Of a stretch of DNA of 64,000 nucleotides, positions 11,308-23,279 are shown in pieces. Position numbers and translations under genes: made by a program. Positions within the stretch are counted from its first letter, which is position 1. Every line of letters begins with the position of its first letter. The notes under the pieces are model-generated. The model worked only from the letters and a program-made list of their open reading frames with translations, ran no database searches and was not told the DNA's origin. The stretch is from Calycina herbarum (Eukaryota; Ascomycota; Leotiomycetes; Helotiales; Pezizellaceae): contig LLEY01000001.1 in assembly GCA_001414485.1 (NCBI GenBank), positions 682,001 through 746,000 on the forward strand, read 5' to 3'.

Positions 11308-12427
11308 ATGTCTTCCAGCGCTGCTCTCATCGCGGTTCTCGCCCTTGCCGGCAATGCTCTCGCAGCTCCCGCTGCTAACGACCGCAGATTCAACCTAAAC
11401 CCTAGCCCAAGCCCAACATATGATGATGGACAATATCACTGGAAGCCATCGGCCGTCGCCCAAGTAGTCGATGCCTCTTACTCCGACTATGTTCCTCTCC
11501 CAACAATTTCGCCTATCAGCGACACCTACGGTTACCCAGCTAGTGGAATCGAGTCCGGTTACCCATACTCTGAGGCTCCTGAGCCAACAATCATCTCCAC
11601 CATCAAGCCAGGAAAGCCAACCACAACAAAAAAGCCAACCTTCGCCACCTTCAAGCCAGAGACAACTTCCCTTGTTATCAAGACTACCCAAACCACCAAG
11701 GGAGCCCCTGAGCCAACTAGCGAGACGGGACCAACCACCCAAGCCACCAAGAAAGAGTTCAAGGGTGACGGTACTCCCGCCCAGGGATGGCCAGCAGGTG
11801 ATAAGTGGATCTCTTTCGATGCTCTGTAAGTCCCCTTCAATTCCTATTCCCACCCCTCCTTCGTTTCACTAACTAATATGTATTAGCTGGTCCGCAAACG
11901 AGAAAGCAATTAAGTCATCTTGCACAAATGGAATTCCTCAAAACAGCGACACTGAGAACAAGAACCTCACGGCCGCTATCCAATCTGAAGGAAAGGCCAA
12001 CGGTGTTGACCCACGATTCATTCTCGCAGTCGTCCTTCAAGAATCTCACGGATGTGTCCGTGTTGAGCACACTCGATCCCCAGGTGATCTTATTCACAAC
12101 CCAGGTCTCATGCAATCCCATGCTGGAACCTTTGATTGCGAGAAATTTGGAGCCAAGGAGTGCACTAATGATAAAATCGTTGGCATGATCCACGAGGGAG
12201 CTGTCCGCACCGCTGCCAAAGATGGCTCTGGATTGAAGACCGGTCTTGACACCGCAAAGGCCAAGGGATCCAAGTCTGATTCCCAAAGCGCTTACTGGTC
12301 TGCCCGTCTCTACAACTCCGGAGATTTCAGCTACGAAGCTGGTGGAGATCTGAGCAGCACAGTTAAGGCTGCCACTGCCTCCTACTCCTCTGACATCGCA
12401 AACCGTCTCGTCGGTGTTGTCTTTTAA
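11308..12427 (+). CDS. Secreted lysozyme-like (SLT/GH23-type fold) protein
   Basis: Two exons, 11308-11825 and 11887-12427, give 352 residues. Residues 1-19 are a signal peptide ending ALAAP. Residues ~20-170 are a Pro/Thr/Ser-rich linker with repeated PEPT and PTTTKKPT-like units, probably O-glycosylated. From ~175 the domain resembles bacterial soluble lytic transglycosylases. The key stretch is RFILAVVLQESHGCVRV, with the probable catalytic Glu in QESHG, followed by NPGLMQSHAGTFDC and, near the end, YWSARLYNSGDF and YSSDIANRLVG. Family members of this shape are secreted by many ascomycetes and are thought to act on peptidoglycan or related glycans. Activity against bacteria or against the fungus's own wall is not decided by sequence. 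The intron (GTAAGT...TATTAG) splits a Leu codon and is well supported. Confidence 0.85.
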
Positions 12428-14074
12428 ACGCATATCACCTAGTCAACTCTCGACGAGGATGATTTGATGTACCTTTCTTTTCAATCATAGAGCTTCAGTC
12501 TCACACACATTAGCCGGCTACAACCTTTTTTACGAACCACGAGAACCAAACAAACCAGTTGCCCAGAGGAACACAAAGCTTGCGCAGAACATGTCCTGGC
12601 AGTTTCTGCATGGATAGGATGCATATACGGAGATGGGGTTATGGATATGGAGGGACGCATTTGTCATTTAACTGTACGATTTTGTTTTGTCATTTTTGCT
12701 TGGATTGTTCTGCTGCTGTTATGTTTTCGGTTTCTTGCATTTCTTGCATTTTTTGCTGCATTTTCATGGAACCCTGGGAAAGGAATTGGTTCTTACATTC
12801 TTGGGCCAGGAGCTGGAAAATTTAGAAGGGGCAAAGAATTTTGCGACCCTGTGTATATCACCAATAGATTGTTCGAATGATATCTTTTGCTTATGTTTTG
12901 AGGTTGATGATATGATAAGTAACCCTCTAAAAGTCTGATTTTATTCTCTGACAGGATAGTTTTTGCGTTTGGTGGATTTGACGACTAGAGTAATTTTCCC
13001 ACTGCATCCTTCGGGGAAAAAATTGCCTGATTAGGTGAGAGTCCCACCAGTTCAAAGCGAAACATAACCCAAGAACATAGGAGTATGAACGAGGAAGATA
13101 TTTATTCGCGTGCTTCGGTCGTCAAGATTGACGTCAAAATTTCTTGGTTTTCATTTGTTGCTGGCACAGGATGACAATTGTTGAATCCATCTAAACGCCA
13201 GGCGCCACCTCACGTCAGATTTGGTTTTGTTACTAATGATACCCCTTATTAACCAAGATTTGATATATTTGGGGGCTTTTGTAGATCGGAAATGAGCTAT
13301 CAGCTTTCCCTTTTTCTCTTCATCTTCTCTCATCTCCTCTTGATTCTCTGGTTTTATTCTTCTCGTTATCAAAAATTCATATTTGGCCAATCATAATTAT
13401 TGGTTCATGTTCCAAGTTTATCCGGTCCTGATTGGTGATCACCTCAATATTTCATTGTTAGATTCTTTTTATATTTAGAAGCTGTTGAACGGGGAGCTAG
13501 CTTCTAGATCTCCATCAGTAAATCAATTCATATACGTAATCCATCGAAGAAAGGGGCCAGAATTAATCAGAACTTCTTGTTAAAGGTCACGCGTGTATCA
13601 CGTGCATGTTTACCTCGGCATGGGTACTCAGTTTCAAGGTAGTAAACTGTCATCCAAGAACCTTAGGTGCATAGTCTCGTATGTAAGATCACTATGAGTG
13701 CATTGAAATACATTCAACCCCTAACTTCCAAAATGAAGTAATCTGATACTTAAATTTAGAATTGCTACAAGTAACACATGATTTTGTAATTGCATAAATT
13801 ACTAGCTACCACCCTCTGACCATCAGGTCATCCCCCCTTGTCTCAATAAAATATAAGCTGTTCGGCAAGAGTTCTAATGAAAAACATCAGAGCTTGTTCC
13901 AAGTAATAATTGGTAGCAAGTTGCAACTCGCGTATTTTGAATTGCCTGACTATACACTAAGATATTTGAACTCCACGCTTGACAAAGCAAATTGATCTCC
14001 CAAAACCTACAAACCGAAAGAAAACATCACCCAATTATCTCCACAGGTTCAAGAAAACTCCTCGGTGTCAGAAA
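12428..14074. other. Intergenic region between convergent genes
   Basis: Contains the 3' ends of the lysozyme-like and mechanosensitive-channel genes. 12640-12760 is T/G-rich (probable 3' UTR). The minus-strand open frame at 13151-13390 has no recognisable features. I see no RNA gene or repeat. Confidence 0.4.
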
Positions 14075-16397
14075 TCAAGGATAGAATCCACCTCCACCCC
14101 GTTGCTTATTTCTCATTCCCACCACTCCGTCCCCAACTAGGCCATCCAAGTCTACTCCAGTACTGGAAATCTCCTTCTTGCTAAGAAGTGCAGCAGGGAT
14201 CTTAGTCAAAGATTCCTGGGCCTGGGATTCTTTCTCCTTCTTCCTTCTGGTCTCTTCGTCCATGTGTTCAGTCATCGAATCAATCCTGCTGGAAGCAGCC
14301 TTCGCCTTGACCGATGCGACAAGGTTCTGTGCATCAGGCGCATCAATCTTTGCACTCCAATACGGTCTTTGTTCGGTCCCCAGGGGTGTGCCACCCGGCC
14401 GTGAGATAGGAACCTTTCGGCAAGCAGCGATGAGTGCACACATGAATCGACCACTTCGTTTTGCGCGGAGGGGCTCGTTACTCCAGTTGTTTTTGTGGAT
14501 CCAAGCGACTCGTAGCTCCATCTTGTTCAGTTCGAAAATTTCAATGAGGTTGATAGCAAGGTTTGGCTGGTAATCTCTAGGGTTGGCTTTGAGGAAGGCC
14601 TCCATTTCGGTTCTGAGATGCATGATGTCTACAAACGACGTTCCAATATCCACGAAAATGCTTCTTGTTTCCCTGTTATTTCCGGATCGAGTGACATTTT
14701 CGATTCGCTTTTGTTGAAGTCGCTCATTTGTGATTTGCATCAATTGTTGGGTGTCTAGGCGTTGAAAAACGGTGTAGAGAATACTTTGTTGTTTGACGAC
14801 GCAAGATACTGAGACAGTTGAAGCCATGTTGTAGACCTGTACCCGGTCACCAATATCGAAGGGGTGCTCGAAGAAAAGGAAGATGCAACCAGTCAAGAAT
14901 TTATGTATTGTTCTTCCAAAGGCGAATCCCATGCCTACAACGATAGTTGAAGCTGTTTGTTGAAGGGTCTTGAGAGTCTCGACATCTACATTTGTAAGTT
15001 AGAAAGGAGCCGGTAAAAGTTATCGATGGGACTTACATAGGAGAAGAATGAAATAGGTCATGACAAGCATGACACTCCCAATAAGTATCCACTCGAACGT
15101 GTTCAAGCAGTGATCAATTTGAGTCAAGCCTTTGTAAATGTCTGCTCTAATCCTGCCGGATTCAATAGTAGTCCAGACCATCTCCTCTAACTTGACATCC
15201 TTACTCTCGTTTTCGTCGATGGTGGTGAAAATCTTCTTCGACTCTTCGCTTCGGTAAGGGCCAAGTACCTCCTCGATGTCAGACACCTTCAAGGAATCCT
15301 CTCCATCAGCCACCAAGCTTCTCCAGATCCTTGTCGCTAATGCTGCGGCTGATTTTGGATCAGCAAGAGCACGCTGAACAACCCCGTAAGAACTTCCGTG
15401 GCCAAACCAATGGTCTTTTTGCGTATCGTCGCCGAAGTATCGAGCCTTCTTGGCGCCACGGAAACCCACTCTGCCCAAAAATTCACCAGCGGCCCTCTCC
15501 TCTTGCATCTTCGACGTGATCTTGCTACTTGGGTGTGAAATAAGGGTATCTTCGATTTTGAATTGAGGGCTACCCCTGGGGTGCGTGTAGAGAGAAGCAT
15601 CATACAGAGTGGCCAAAGCAGAGTACATATCTTTCGAGTGAGTCATTCGTCCTTGTTGGCTTCGAGAATGGTAGTGGATGCTCATGTACAAAATTAACAA
15701 TTTGATGAGAAGGTAGGCAACAACAGCAAAAGTAAGTTGTTCTAGAACATCGTTCACTGTGTCGTCCCACTAACTAATCGTCAGTTGAAGAAGCAAAAGA
15801 TGGACTTATTTACTTACATGCCAGTCACCTTGCTCCTTGTAGGCATTTATGTACAAATCATCATTGCCGTTGATACAGGCATAAAATGCCACGAAGCCAA
15901 TAATCTGTGTTCCTAGTGCAGTAATTGGTTTTCTAAGAACACGCCAGATGCGCCAATATCTATGATGAGCTGGGTTGACATATCTAATATATTCATTAGC
16001 AACTCCCAAGTTGCAAATAGGAGGGGATGGCAACTTACCTAGCGACGACCCTAAACAAATAAGGCATAGCCATAATGAATATGTCTACGATACAAGCCCC
16101 AATCCAGGTGATAAAAAGCCACATGAACAAATACATCATAAGATTTGGAGTCTTAGATTTTTCCAGCTCCGCGTCATCCTGAGCATAAACACCACCTCCA
16201 GCTGCAGAAGCAGCAAGCATCGCTCCAAATAAACCACCACCAACGAGAATGACGATAACGCCATAACGAACACCCCATAGAATGAGCTTCTTCCGTTTAT
16301 TTGGAGGGTCTGCTGGTGGAGGTATGGGGTAGAGTTCCATTGATGTTTGGGCTGAATGCTCCTTCGCCGTGGCGTGGATTCCCTTGTTCTCCCCCAT
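14075..16397 (-). CDS. MscS-family mechanosensitive ion channel with EF-hand
   Basis: Four exons on the minus strand (16397-16039, 15983-15818, 15769-15037, 14985-14075) give 722 residues. Two hydrophobic segments lie in exon 1 and one or two in exon 2. A further helix opens exon 3 (LTFAVVAYLLIKLLILYM). A cytosolic region follows with an EF-hand-like loop DENESKDVKLEE just after KKIFTTI, then a segment WILIGSVMLVMTYFILLL. Exon 4 begins VETLKTLQQTASTIVVGMGF and enters the MscS core, FGRTIHKFLTGCIFLFFEHPFDIGDRV. This order (four or five helices, EF-hand, pore helix, beta domain) is that of the fungal Msy1/Msy2 channels, which release calcium or solutes under hypo-osmotic stress in ER membranes. 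The C-terminal ~120 residues are charged and Gly-rich at the very end. All splice junctions preserve frame. Confidence 0.9.
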
Positions 16398-18446
16398 ATT
16401 GAAGGATTGATTAAGAGAGTAAGGTGGGTTGTGTCTCTACAAAACAGAACTGAAAAGGAGAAAGGTCATATATATGACCTCGACTCTTGGCAATGACTAG
16501 CCCCCGATAGCCATAACTGAGGTGAGTACAGGGTTGGTACGAGGAAAATGAGTGAGAATTAGATGCTCGTAAACACTGCAAGTTCTACTAATTTAGTCAC
16601 ACCAACGTTGGGAACCGGTTCCCAGTCAATCCCAAAACCCATCCTCAGGTGGAGAAAAGCCCAATAACAATTAGACTTCTCCTATCAAGATTTGCAGCTC
16701 GTACAAGGTGATGGTGGTTTCCTTGCGCCATCACCCAATCTTGAATCCTGATGGCTTTCTTCGGCAAACTGAGTGGTCTGGGACCAACGGTGTGAGTTTT
16801 GCTCGGTCCAAGTGTCGTGAGATTCGACACCAAGAAGATGGTTTGGGGGTTTTCCATTGGGGAAATAAGCTTCATCGTTCTCAGCTCGCCTTGGCGTATC
16901 TCCTTATGGGCCTTTCAGGGAGGCTGAGCCGCAAATTTCTGGGGGCTATAGGCGCCTCTAATTAAGCGAGACCTGCAACCACCTCTAAATTCCGACCGAC
17001 CCTGCATGTTTGTTAAAAGGTATGCAGATCAAATGCTTTTGTGGGATTTAATCACCATGTGACATGCTTTATCTCCTACCGGACAACCTTGCAAAAGTTG
17101 ATTGGTTTTGAAGTTGGTGGTAGATCTGCTCACATCAGCTTCATCCAGTCATCTTCAAGCTACTACGAGCAATGTCAGCACGGCTCGTAAAGATAATTAT
17201 ACCTCGTTTCGCCCTAAATGCATCCTGGTCGCCATGTTTTGAACAAGGCACAAGATATCAGACATCATGATACCTCTGTATGCGATGAATTCCAATTCCA
17301 CGATACTAATTTGAGAAATGAGGGAGGAATGGAAAATACAAATCTTGTTTTCCCTCTGATCGATGCCTGTAACTCCATCTTCATCACATTTCCAAACGTA
17401 TCAAGCTTTTGGTATGTGGTTGCGAAACACCTTTATGTAGCCCCGTGAATGGTGGCGGACCTTCGCGAAGGCAATTGGCGCTTGATGTCTGCTCTAATTT
17501 TTAATGCCTGATTCTTCCAGATAGAGCGGCACAACAATCTTGAATGATGTTGAGATTTGACTTTGGGCGAGATAAGAACTGGTCACCTTTTATTGAATCC
17601 TCTGGTTGTAATTTTCAATGGTATTGCACATGCAACCATTCCTGGTAGCATCTCCGAAGCAGATCAGTCCAAGTATTCAAAGGAATCGGAAGAAAGACTC
17701 AGCCTCAGTCCTTCATCGAAAAGTGCTAACCACGGACCCCTGATGGTACAGCTACTGAACTTCTACCATGCCGTCATGAAAAACCCTATTGCCCTATGTC
17801 ACAATGGAGTCTGAAATGAGCCGCTGCTGAGAGTTATGGTTAACCGCACCACAATCGTGGGGTCCATTATTGTAATCCTTCGGCTAGTCTTTGATCTCCG
17901 TGCTAACCTTTGATTAATTTGCTAAATATTTAGAGGAGATACATACAGCCATGTTGACTTGAAAATTTGATAGTATTATGCTTTTCTGGCTGTGTTTAAT
18001 TGTTCGTGGCCATAGTCCGTCAGTAGCCAATGGAGAACTTTGCTTCCTCGGTCTCGCAGCAAAGAATAGGGCTGGACGAAGGATGATTCGTTCGTTCGAA
18101 AAATATCTATTACTCCCCTCGCCTGGGATCGAGGCGGATCGCGTATCTTAAAACCCAATCTACGGGCTGCGATCTCGTGGCTAACCAAGTCAGCAATACT
18201 TAAAAACACGCGCGGTCTTTCTTCCTCCATACTCCTAATTGCAGCTGGGTGAGAAAGGTACCGAGAAATACTAGAAATTTAATGTGGAGCAGGTTCGGAA
18301 ATCTCAAGGGTTTCGATAATGATCCTAGTTCTCTCGCAAACTTTAGCACATTATTGGGTCTGGACAGTACTTGATCACTTACGAGGACTTGGTTCCCTGC
18401 CAGGATTCCGAGACGAGAAGCCCACTTCAATCGTCTTTTGCGAGTA
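16398..18446. other. Intergenic region
   Basis: About 2 kb with no supportable gene. Open frames at 16645-16965, 17218-17448, 17557-17814 and 17976-18230 lack family motifs and are not joined by convincing introns. The one at 17976-18230 (minus) has an evenly coding-like composition and could be a fragment of a lost gene. The promoter of the channel gene lies at 16398-16600. Confidence 0.4.
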
Positions 18447-19966
18447 TCACGTCGCAGACATAATTGCATCTTTTGCCTTTCTTCTCTTCCTCCACGACAC
18501 CCCTTTGCTAATCTGCACCACCATCAACCCCAAACCCACAAACATAACTCCCGCAAACATCGTAAATGTCCAGCCAACCCCAATTCCATTGACAATCGGC
18601 AATACAGCAGCAGTTCCACCAGCACCCATAAGACACCTCGCCAAGTTCAGCGCCGCCGTGGCAGTTGCACTTTTCTTGGGATAAATGTCCACCAACATCG
18701 TTGTAACCACGCTCTGAATACTCGTCGCGGCCCATCCAATTACAAAAGTGCAAATTATCGGGACTGAAAGATGAATGCTGTATTCCAACGTCCATCCAAA
18801 AACCAAAACACTTGCAATTTGAAGTGGACCCCAGAGCCAAATGCTTCTTAGTCTCGCCTTCTCCAAGGGGAAGTCTTCTGCTGAACCAGATAACTTTGTT
18901 TTGAAACGATTGTAATCGTAGTCTAAGAATTTTCCGGTGGTTAAAGTACCGATAATACAACCCACTCCATTTCCAAGAAAACAAAGTCCGATATGCAACT
19001 CGCTCAAGCCGTAAGTGCGTTTAAAAAGGGTCGAGAGAATGGCAATTACCATTTGCCATATTGTGTAATAGACAGAGAGGAAGATAATCGCGAGTGTCAC
19101 CTCGATGCTGAAGATGATTTTTAATGGGCCGAGGAAATCTACTGGGAGCTTCTTGGTAAATGATGTTGTGGTATTCGTTCGTTCCAAGGGAATTGATTCA
19201 GTGGGTGGGTTTCGACGAAGTTGGATGTATGATAGCAAGGAAACAGAGAGTCCCTTCGCTGGTTTCGATCCATTTCCTACCATTGCACGAAGCGTTTCAG
19301 GGAGCAGAATACCCAAAATTATGATAAATACTCCGCCGTAAATGGTCAAGAACCAGAATATTGCTCTCCATCCCAAGGTCTGCGAGAATATTCCACCAAG
19401 AATAGGACCGATAGCAACGGGAGAAAGCAATGCCGCTTGATATATCCCCATATAGCCTCCTCTTTCTTCGCGTACGGTGATATCACCAACTACCCCAGCA
19501 CCGATGGCAATAGTACTTGCACTTCCTGCACTTTGAAGACATCTCAAGATGACCAGTTGATAGTAGTGTTCCGTTTCCGCAAGTCCGATGCATGCCCCAA
19601 TAAATATAACGAAAGTACACAAATATGTCACTCTTCTTCCGTGAACCTTCCAAATATTAGTAGTGCTTCTTAAAACTGGATAGATGTTTTCACGTCAGCC
19701 ACTGCACCCCAGATTGAAGGCGATAGACCCTGTAAGATCATATAAGATGTTATGGTGAGGTTGACAAGTTCGGCTGAGACTTCGAGGTCCAAGGAAATAC
19801 TGGGGATGGCGGGGAAATAAATATTACTTGCGAAGCCCGAAAATGTCGCCGCAACGGAAACAATGGCAACGATTAGAATTTTTTGACCAGGAGTATAGAT
19901 GCTGTATGGGACTGAGATAGGAGGTCCTTGGGTCTCATGGCCACCAACCTTCTCTGGATCGTCCAT
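18447..19966 (-). CDS. MFS drug:H+ antiporter, DHA1 (Qdr/Dtr-like)
   Basis: Two exons on the minus strand, 19966-19694 and 19646-18447, give 490 residues with about twelve hydrophobic segments. The first exon holds the N-terminal tail (MDDPEKVGG) and two membrane segments with FSGFASNIYFPAIPSIS. It joins across a 47-nt intron to DVHGRRVTYLC, the loop 2-3 motif of MFS proteins. A further typical DHA1 stretch is LRCLQSAGSASTIAIGAGVVGDI (cut here into AGVVGDITVREERGGYMGIY and neighbours), then SPVAIGPILGGIFSQTLGW. A long charged central loop separates the halves. The closest described group is the Qdr1/Dtr1/Aqr1-type exporters of toxic organic molecules and polyamines. An alternative start at 19984 would add six residues. 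No biosynthetic cluster flanks it. Confidence 0.88.
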
Positions 19967-20373
19967 ACTTACTATTGTGAACAAAGTTCAGAGAATGAAG
20001 TATTTTGAGTGTTATGCACATTTATCAGAGTGTAGTTGAAGACGGTTTTGGTGGTGTTGCACTTCGGCGGCGTTGAGTTAAATGTTGAACTGCCGCGAGT
20101 CAATCCAGTACAATAAAGCGGGGCCGATATCGGAATCGAGGGGATCATCTGCATGGCAAGAAGTTTTTGGATTATGATAACAGCGGTTCAAAGGCATCTT
20201 GCAAAGCATTCGTGATTCGGAGCCCCGAAAATGGTTGCAAGGGCAGACGGAACCAGACTTCCGTCAACACCAACCCTCCCATATTCCACCGCCACTTCTC
20301 AATTCAACACCTCGAATCTAAAAGCAAAGCAGAACTGCAAATCCCTCCCCATTCAAGTCCTGAGAGTTAAGTC
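19967..20373. other. Short intergenic region (transporter promoter, BTB gene 3' end)
   Basis: Holds the upstream region of the transporter and the 3' end of the next minus-strand gene. No further gene is visible. Confidence 0.4.
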
Positions 20374-21320
20374 TCAACCACGATCTTCATCGACCTCTGA
20401 TATCGGCATCTCTCCGCCCACCTCCTTGATGTCTGGGTTGCTCGAGACTGCACCTACATTGTTGGCAGCCGCCTGTCTATCGGGATTCTCGGGGCGCTTG
20501 ACCTCTTCGCTGACAAAGAATTCCTTTAATTCCTCCATCGAAAGTGCAGCCGGTTTTGCCAATGTACCCCGTGAAAGTATTGTGTTCAGAATATCAACCT
20601 GTAATTCCGAAGGTATATCCTCGTCATCTGGATCGATAACTCCATTATTCCATGTCGCAGCAATATATTTCCGAAGCGGGCTGTCCTTCAAGGTGTTGTC
20701 GTATACAGGGTAGAACATATGAACTGGAAGTGCTCGTCCTTGGTGTTTTGTGTGCTTAAGACCCCGTGCATTCTCCAAGAACGTCAAAGCCTGGTTCTGC
20801 AGTTTTGGAACTACGAGTCTGTCCGCTAGTAGCCATAGATTCAGCAGAGTTGCACGAACATCAAACACCCAACCAAGTGGCCACTCGATCCTTTGCTTGT
20901 AGAGCCAGTTGACGAATATTCCGAAGCTTTCAGGGCACGTGTCTTCCAGCTCCAGTTCTTGGGTCTCGCCCTCCTTGAATCCAGAGTTGAACGCGGCATC
21001 GAAAAAGGGCGAGTAGTAGCATATGATGTTCGTGTGCATCACATATGATCTCTTTTCTCCCGTATGATCAGCAGGTGGTTTGACGTGGACAGTAACCAAA
21101 GGCTGCGACTCCCTGGATATCTTGTTAGTTGCTTGCCTATCAAGGTTGAAGTGGGCAGAAAATATCAATACATCCTTGGGTGAGCTTACACGAGGGTAGG
21201 ACCTTCAATCTTCTGGTTTTGTCGGCCAAAGGCGTCCCACAACTGCGATTTTGAGAGAATTGTGGTCGAAGGATTGAGATCCTGTGCCATGCTTGATGGA
21301 AAAGTATAGCTTTGCTCCAT
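20374..21320 (-). CDS. BTB/POZ-domain protein
   Basis: Two exons on the minus strand, 21320-21190 and 21112-20374, give 289 residues. Exon 1 begins MEQSYTFPSSMAQDLNPS and joins through GTAAGC...ATCCAG to VESQPLVTVHVKPPAD. The ATG inside the intron at 21168 is therefore not the start. The BTB fold is seen in YVMHTNIICYYSPFFDAAFN, LELEDTCPESFGIFVNWLYK and LLNLWLLADRLVVPKLQNQ. Relative to the protein at 3801-4982 it shares the NWLYKQ, LLNLWLL and SPLR(R/K)YI positions but lacks the repeat-rich N-terminus, so the two are distant paralogues. The C-terminus is acidic and Pro-rich. Likely a dimerising adaptor; partner and role unknown. Confidence 0.85.
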
Positions 21321-22451
21321 CTTGCTCGAGAGTCTGAACTACGCGTTGCAGCTTGCAGATCGATCTTGCGATGGCGTGTGGGAAAAGCCTATTCTCGGGA
21401 TTAGATTTGTGGCGATGGGAACGCAAGGATACTTGATTCCTGGAGAGTTGAGAGTCGAGGGTCGAGAGTTACATACAGGGAAAGAAGTTCTCTGCGTGGT
21501 ATTTTGTTGTGTCGAGTTCTCTTGGTGGACAGTCGGTGGGATTTGAAGTTGTTGGGATAATTTTCGCGTTCAGATTTAGGTCGCGTTGCTAACTGCACCA
21601 AAACGTGCACTCGCACTCTTCTGGGGTATATCTAGCTGCCACACAAATGGTGTGCAAGACTCTTTTCTGACTGCTTGATTAAGAGATTACAGTAAGTATA
21701 CAAGACTTCGGTATTGCAGATTTCTGGGGCTGCGAATTATTGCGTTCCGGCAAGCCAGGGTGTGCGGTACCATCGTGCTTTGCTAGAAAAAGGTGGAGAG
21801 TCTTATTGCGACGTACCCCGGGGAGGGTCATGGTGTTAAGTTGTTTCCCGCTTATATTGATTGTTGTATGAGGGCTGTGGGGTGGTTTGAAAAGTTCATG
21901 CCCGTGAATAGTGAGCAATGATGGCGATATTATTGAGGTACAGATGTAAGAGTATTTGATTGGAACACTGCTGATTTTTTTATATAAAAAAAAGGTCTCC
22001 AAACACCCAAACTCTTGTTTAGCAGCAAAGGGGGTTTTATAAAATGTCCGCTTTTCTACTATTACAGGGCTTGAATGTTCTAGTACCAGCAACCTCGTAG
22101 CTAAGCATATCTTCTGAGGTATAGCTGTACAATAGATCTTTTTGAGGAACTTTTAGAGCTTGAGCTCTGATTGTTTTGAGATATACCTAATAGCCATCTC
22201 GCTTGAACAAATCACTCCTAAGCGGGAAGCTTTTGAACTCTCACACACTTGACTCGAGCTTGAACTTCAGTGAGTAATTCTCTCAGTTATACATTCATAC
22301 CAGCACAACAGTGACTGTCAATTTTAAGTATAAAATACTCTCTATGTCGGTCTGTAGCCAAAATAAATCCCCCCATCCTCCCCTACAATCCAAAAACCTC
22401 CTATAAAGCCAAAATCACACCTCGACCATCCACTTTGAGATCTACCCAAAT
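21321..22451. other. Intergenic region
   Basis: No gene is supported. The minus-strand frame 21679-22092 (137 codons) is interrupted in composition and has no recognisable motif. TATA-like TATAAAG occurs near 22400, upstream of the small open frame at 22452. Confidence 0.4.
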
Positions 22452-22637
22452 ATGGCATCCCTAAAGTCTCTCTTTCTTTGCTTGTTCTCCAGGTTCGATT
22501 CCGAATCGCCCTCTGGGTATGTTAGAACTCGACCGAGAATCTGCAAGAGTCCGTTTCGAAACAAGTCGCCAGTTTTAGCACCTCCCCCTAAACGTCCGGA
22601 GCAAACGAGAGTATCGAGTTTTAGGGAAGAATTTTGA
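22452..22637 (+). CDS. Possible small basic protein, 61 residues
   Basis: Begins MASLKSLFLCLFSRFDSES and ends VSSFREEF. A TATAAAG lies ~50 bases upstream and a C-rich leader with A at -3 precedes the ATG, which is why I list it. It is Arg/Ser/Pro-rich without a clear signal peptide or domain. No homologue is recognised. It may be a chance frame. Confidence 0.3.
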   Translation: MASLKSLFLCLFSRFDSESPSGYVRTRPRICKSPFRNKSPVLAPPPKRPEQTRVSSFREEF

Positions 22638-23279
22638 AATGGAACTTATGAGCTCAGAAAAACCAGGCTTGCTATTTTTGGGGTCATTTTAAACAAAAAA
22701 TGGCGTGGGACATGCTGTTATAATGTCTATTGTATTCCCCCCCCCCCCCCCCCCCCCCCCCTCCCCCGCGTGGATGTAATGGAATAGGAACTTGCAATAT
22801 AGGGTCGAAGATATATCTGCACAGCGTATGGGCATCTATACAGATCAAATGATATTTCCTACTTTGGTCTGAGGGGATTGGGGATTACGTAGGAATATGT
22901 GATTGGTGTTCATGTTGAAGTGGAAATCTCCCTAGAAAAGCCGCAAAATCGGAGAGTACCTACTTTTGACACCTTATAAATTTGCACCGGGTCCTTTATC
23001 ATCCCTACTCTTGTGAAGTTTTCCCCTCCATATACACAGAGAAAACGAGGCTCTGAAAAGCTTCATCGGCCTAAACATTTAACTAAAGTCTTTTTTACAT
23101 TCATGATATCCCGGAAACATTCACAATAATATCCCCAAGGCGTAAATATCAACCATTCAAGCAAAATATATCCTTCTCCCAGTGCTAAACTCACTCAACG
23201 CTTGAAACCGTCAAGTAAAAGCAAACCCAGAATCCTCGAGACCACAGCCACTGGCCAAAATTCCCAACAAATCGTAAAA
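22638..23279. other. Intergenic region with poly-C tract, promoter of surface-protein gene 1
   Basis: Holds a long C homopolymer (listed separately), a TATAAATT near 22975 and a CA-rich leader running into the start at 23280. No gene seen. Confidence 0.4.
22737..22761. repeat. Poly-C homopolymer, 25 C, then T and five more C
   Basis: Read directly. A run this long is rare in fungal nuclear DNA and its length in the assembly may not be accurate. Confidence 0.9.

Noticed and set aside
17976..18230. Minus-strand frame of 84 codons with coding-like composition between the channel and the antiporter
   Set aside because: No recognised family, no convincing introns to extend it and no promoter signal; possibly a fragment of a lost gene.
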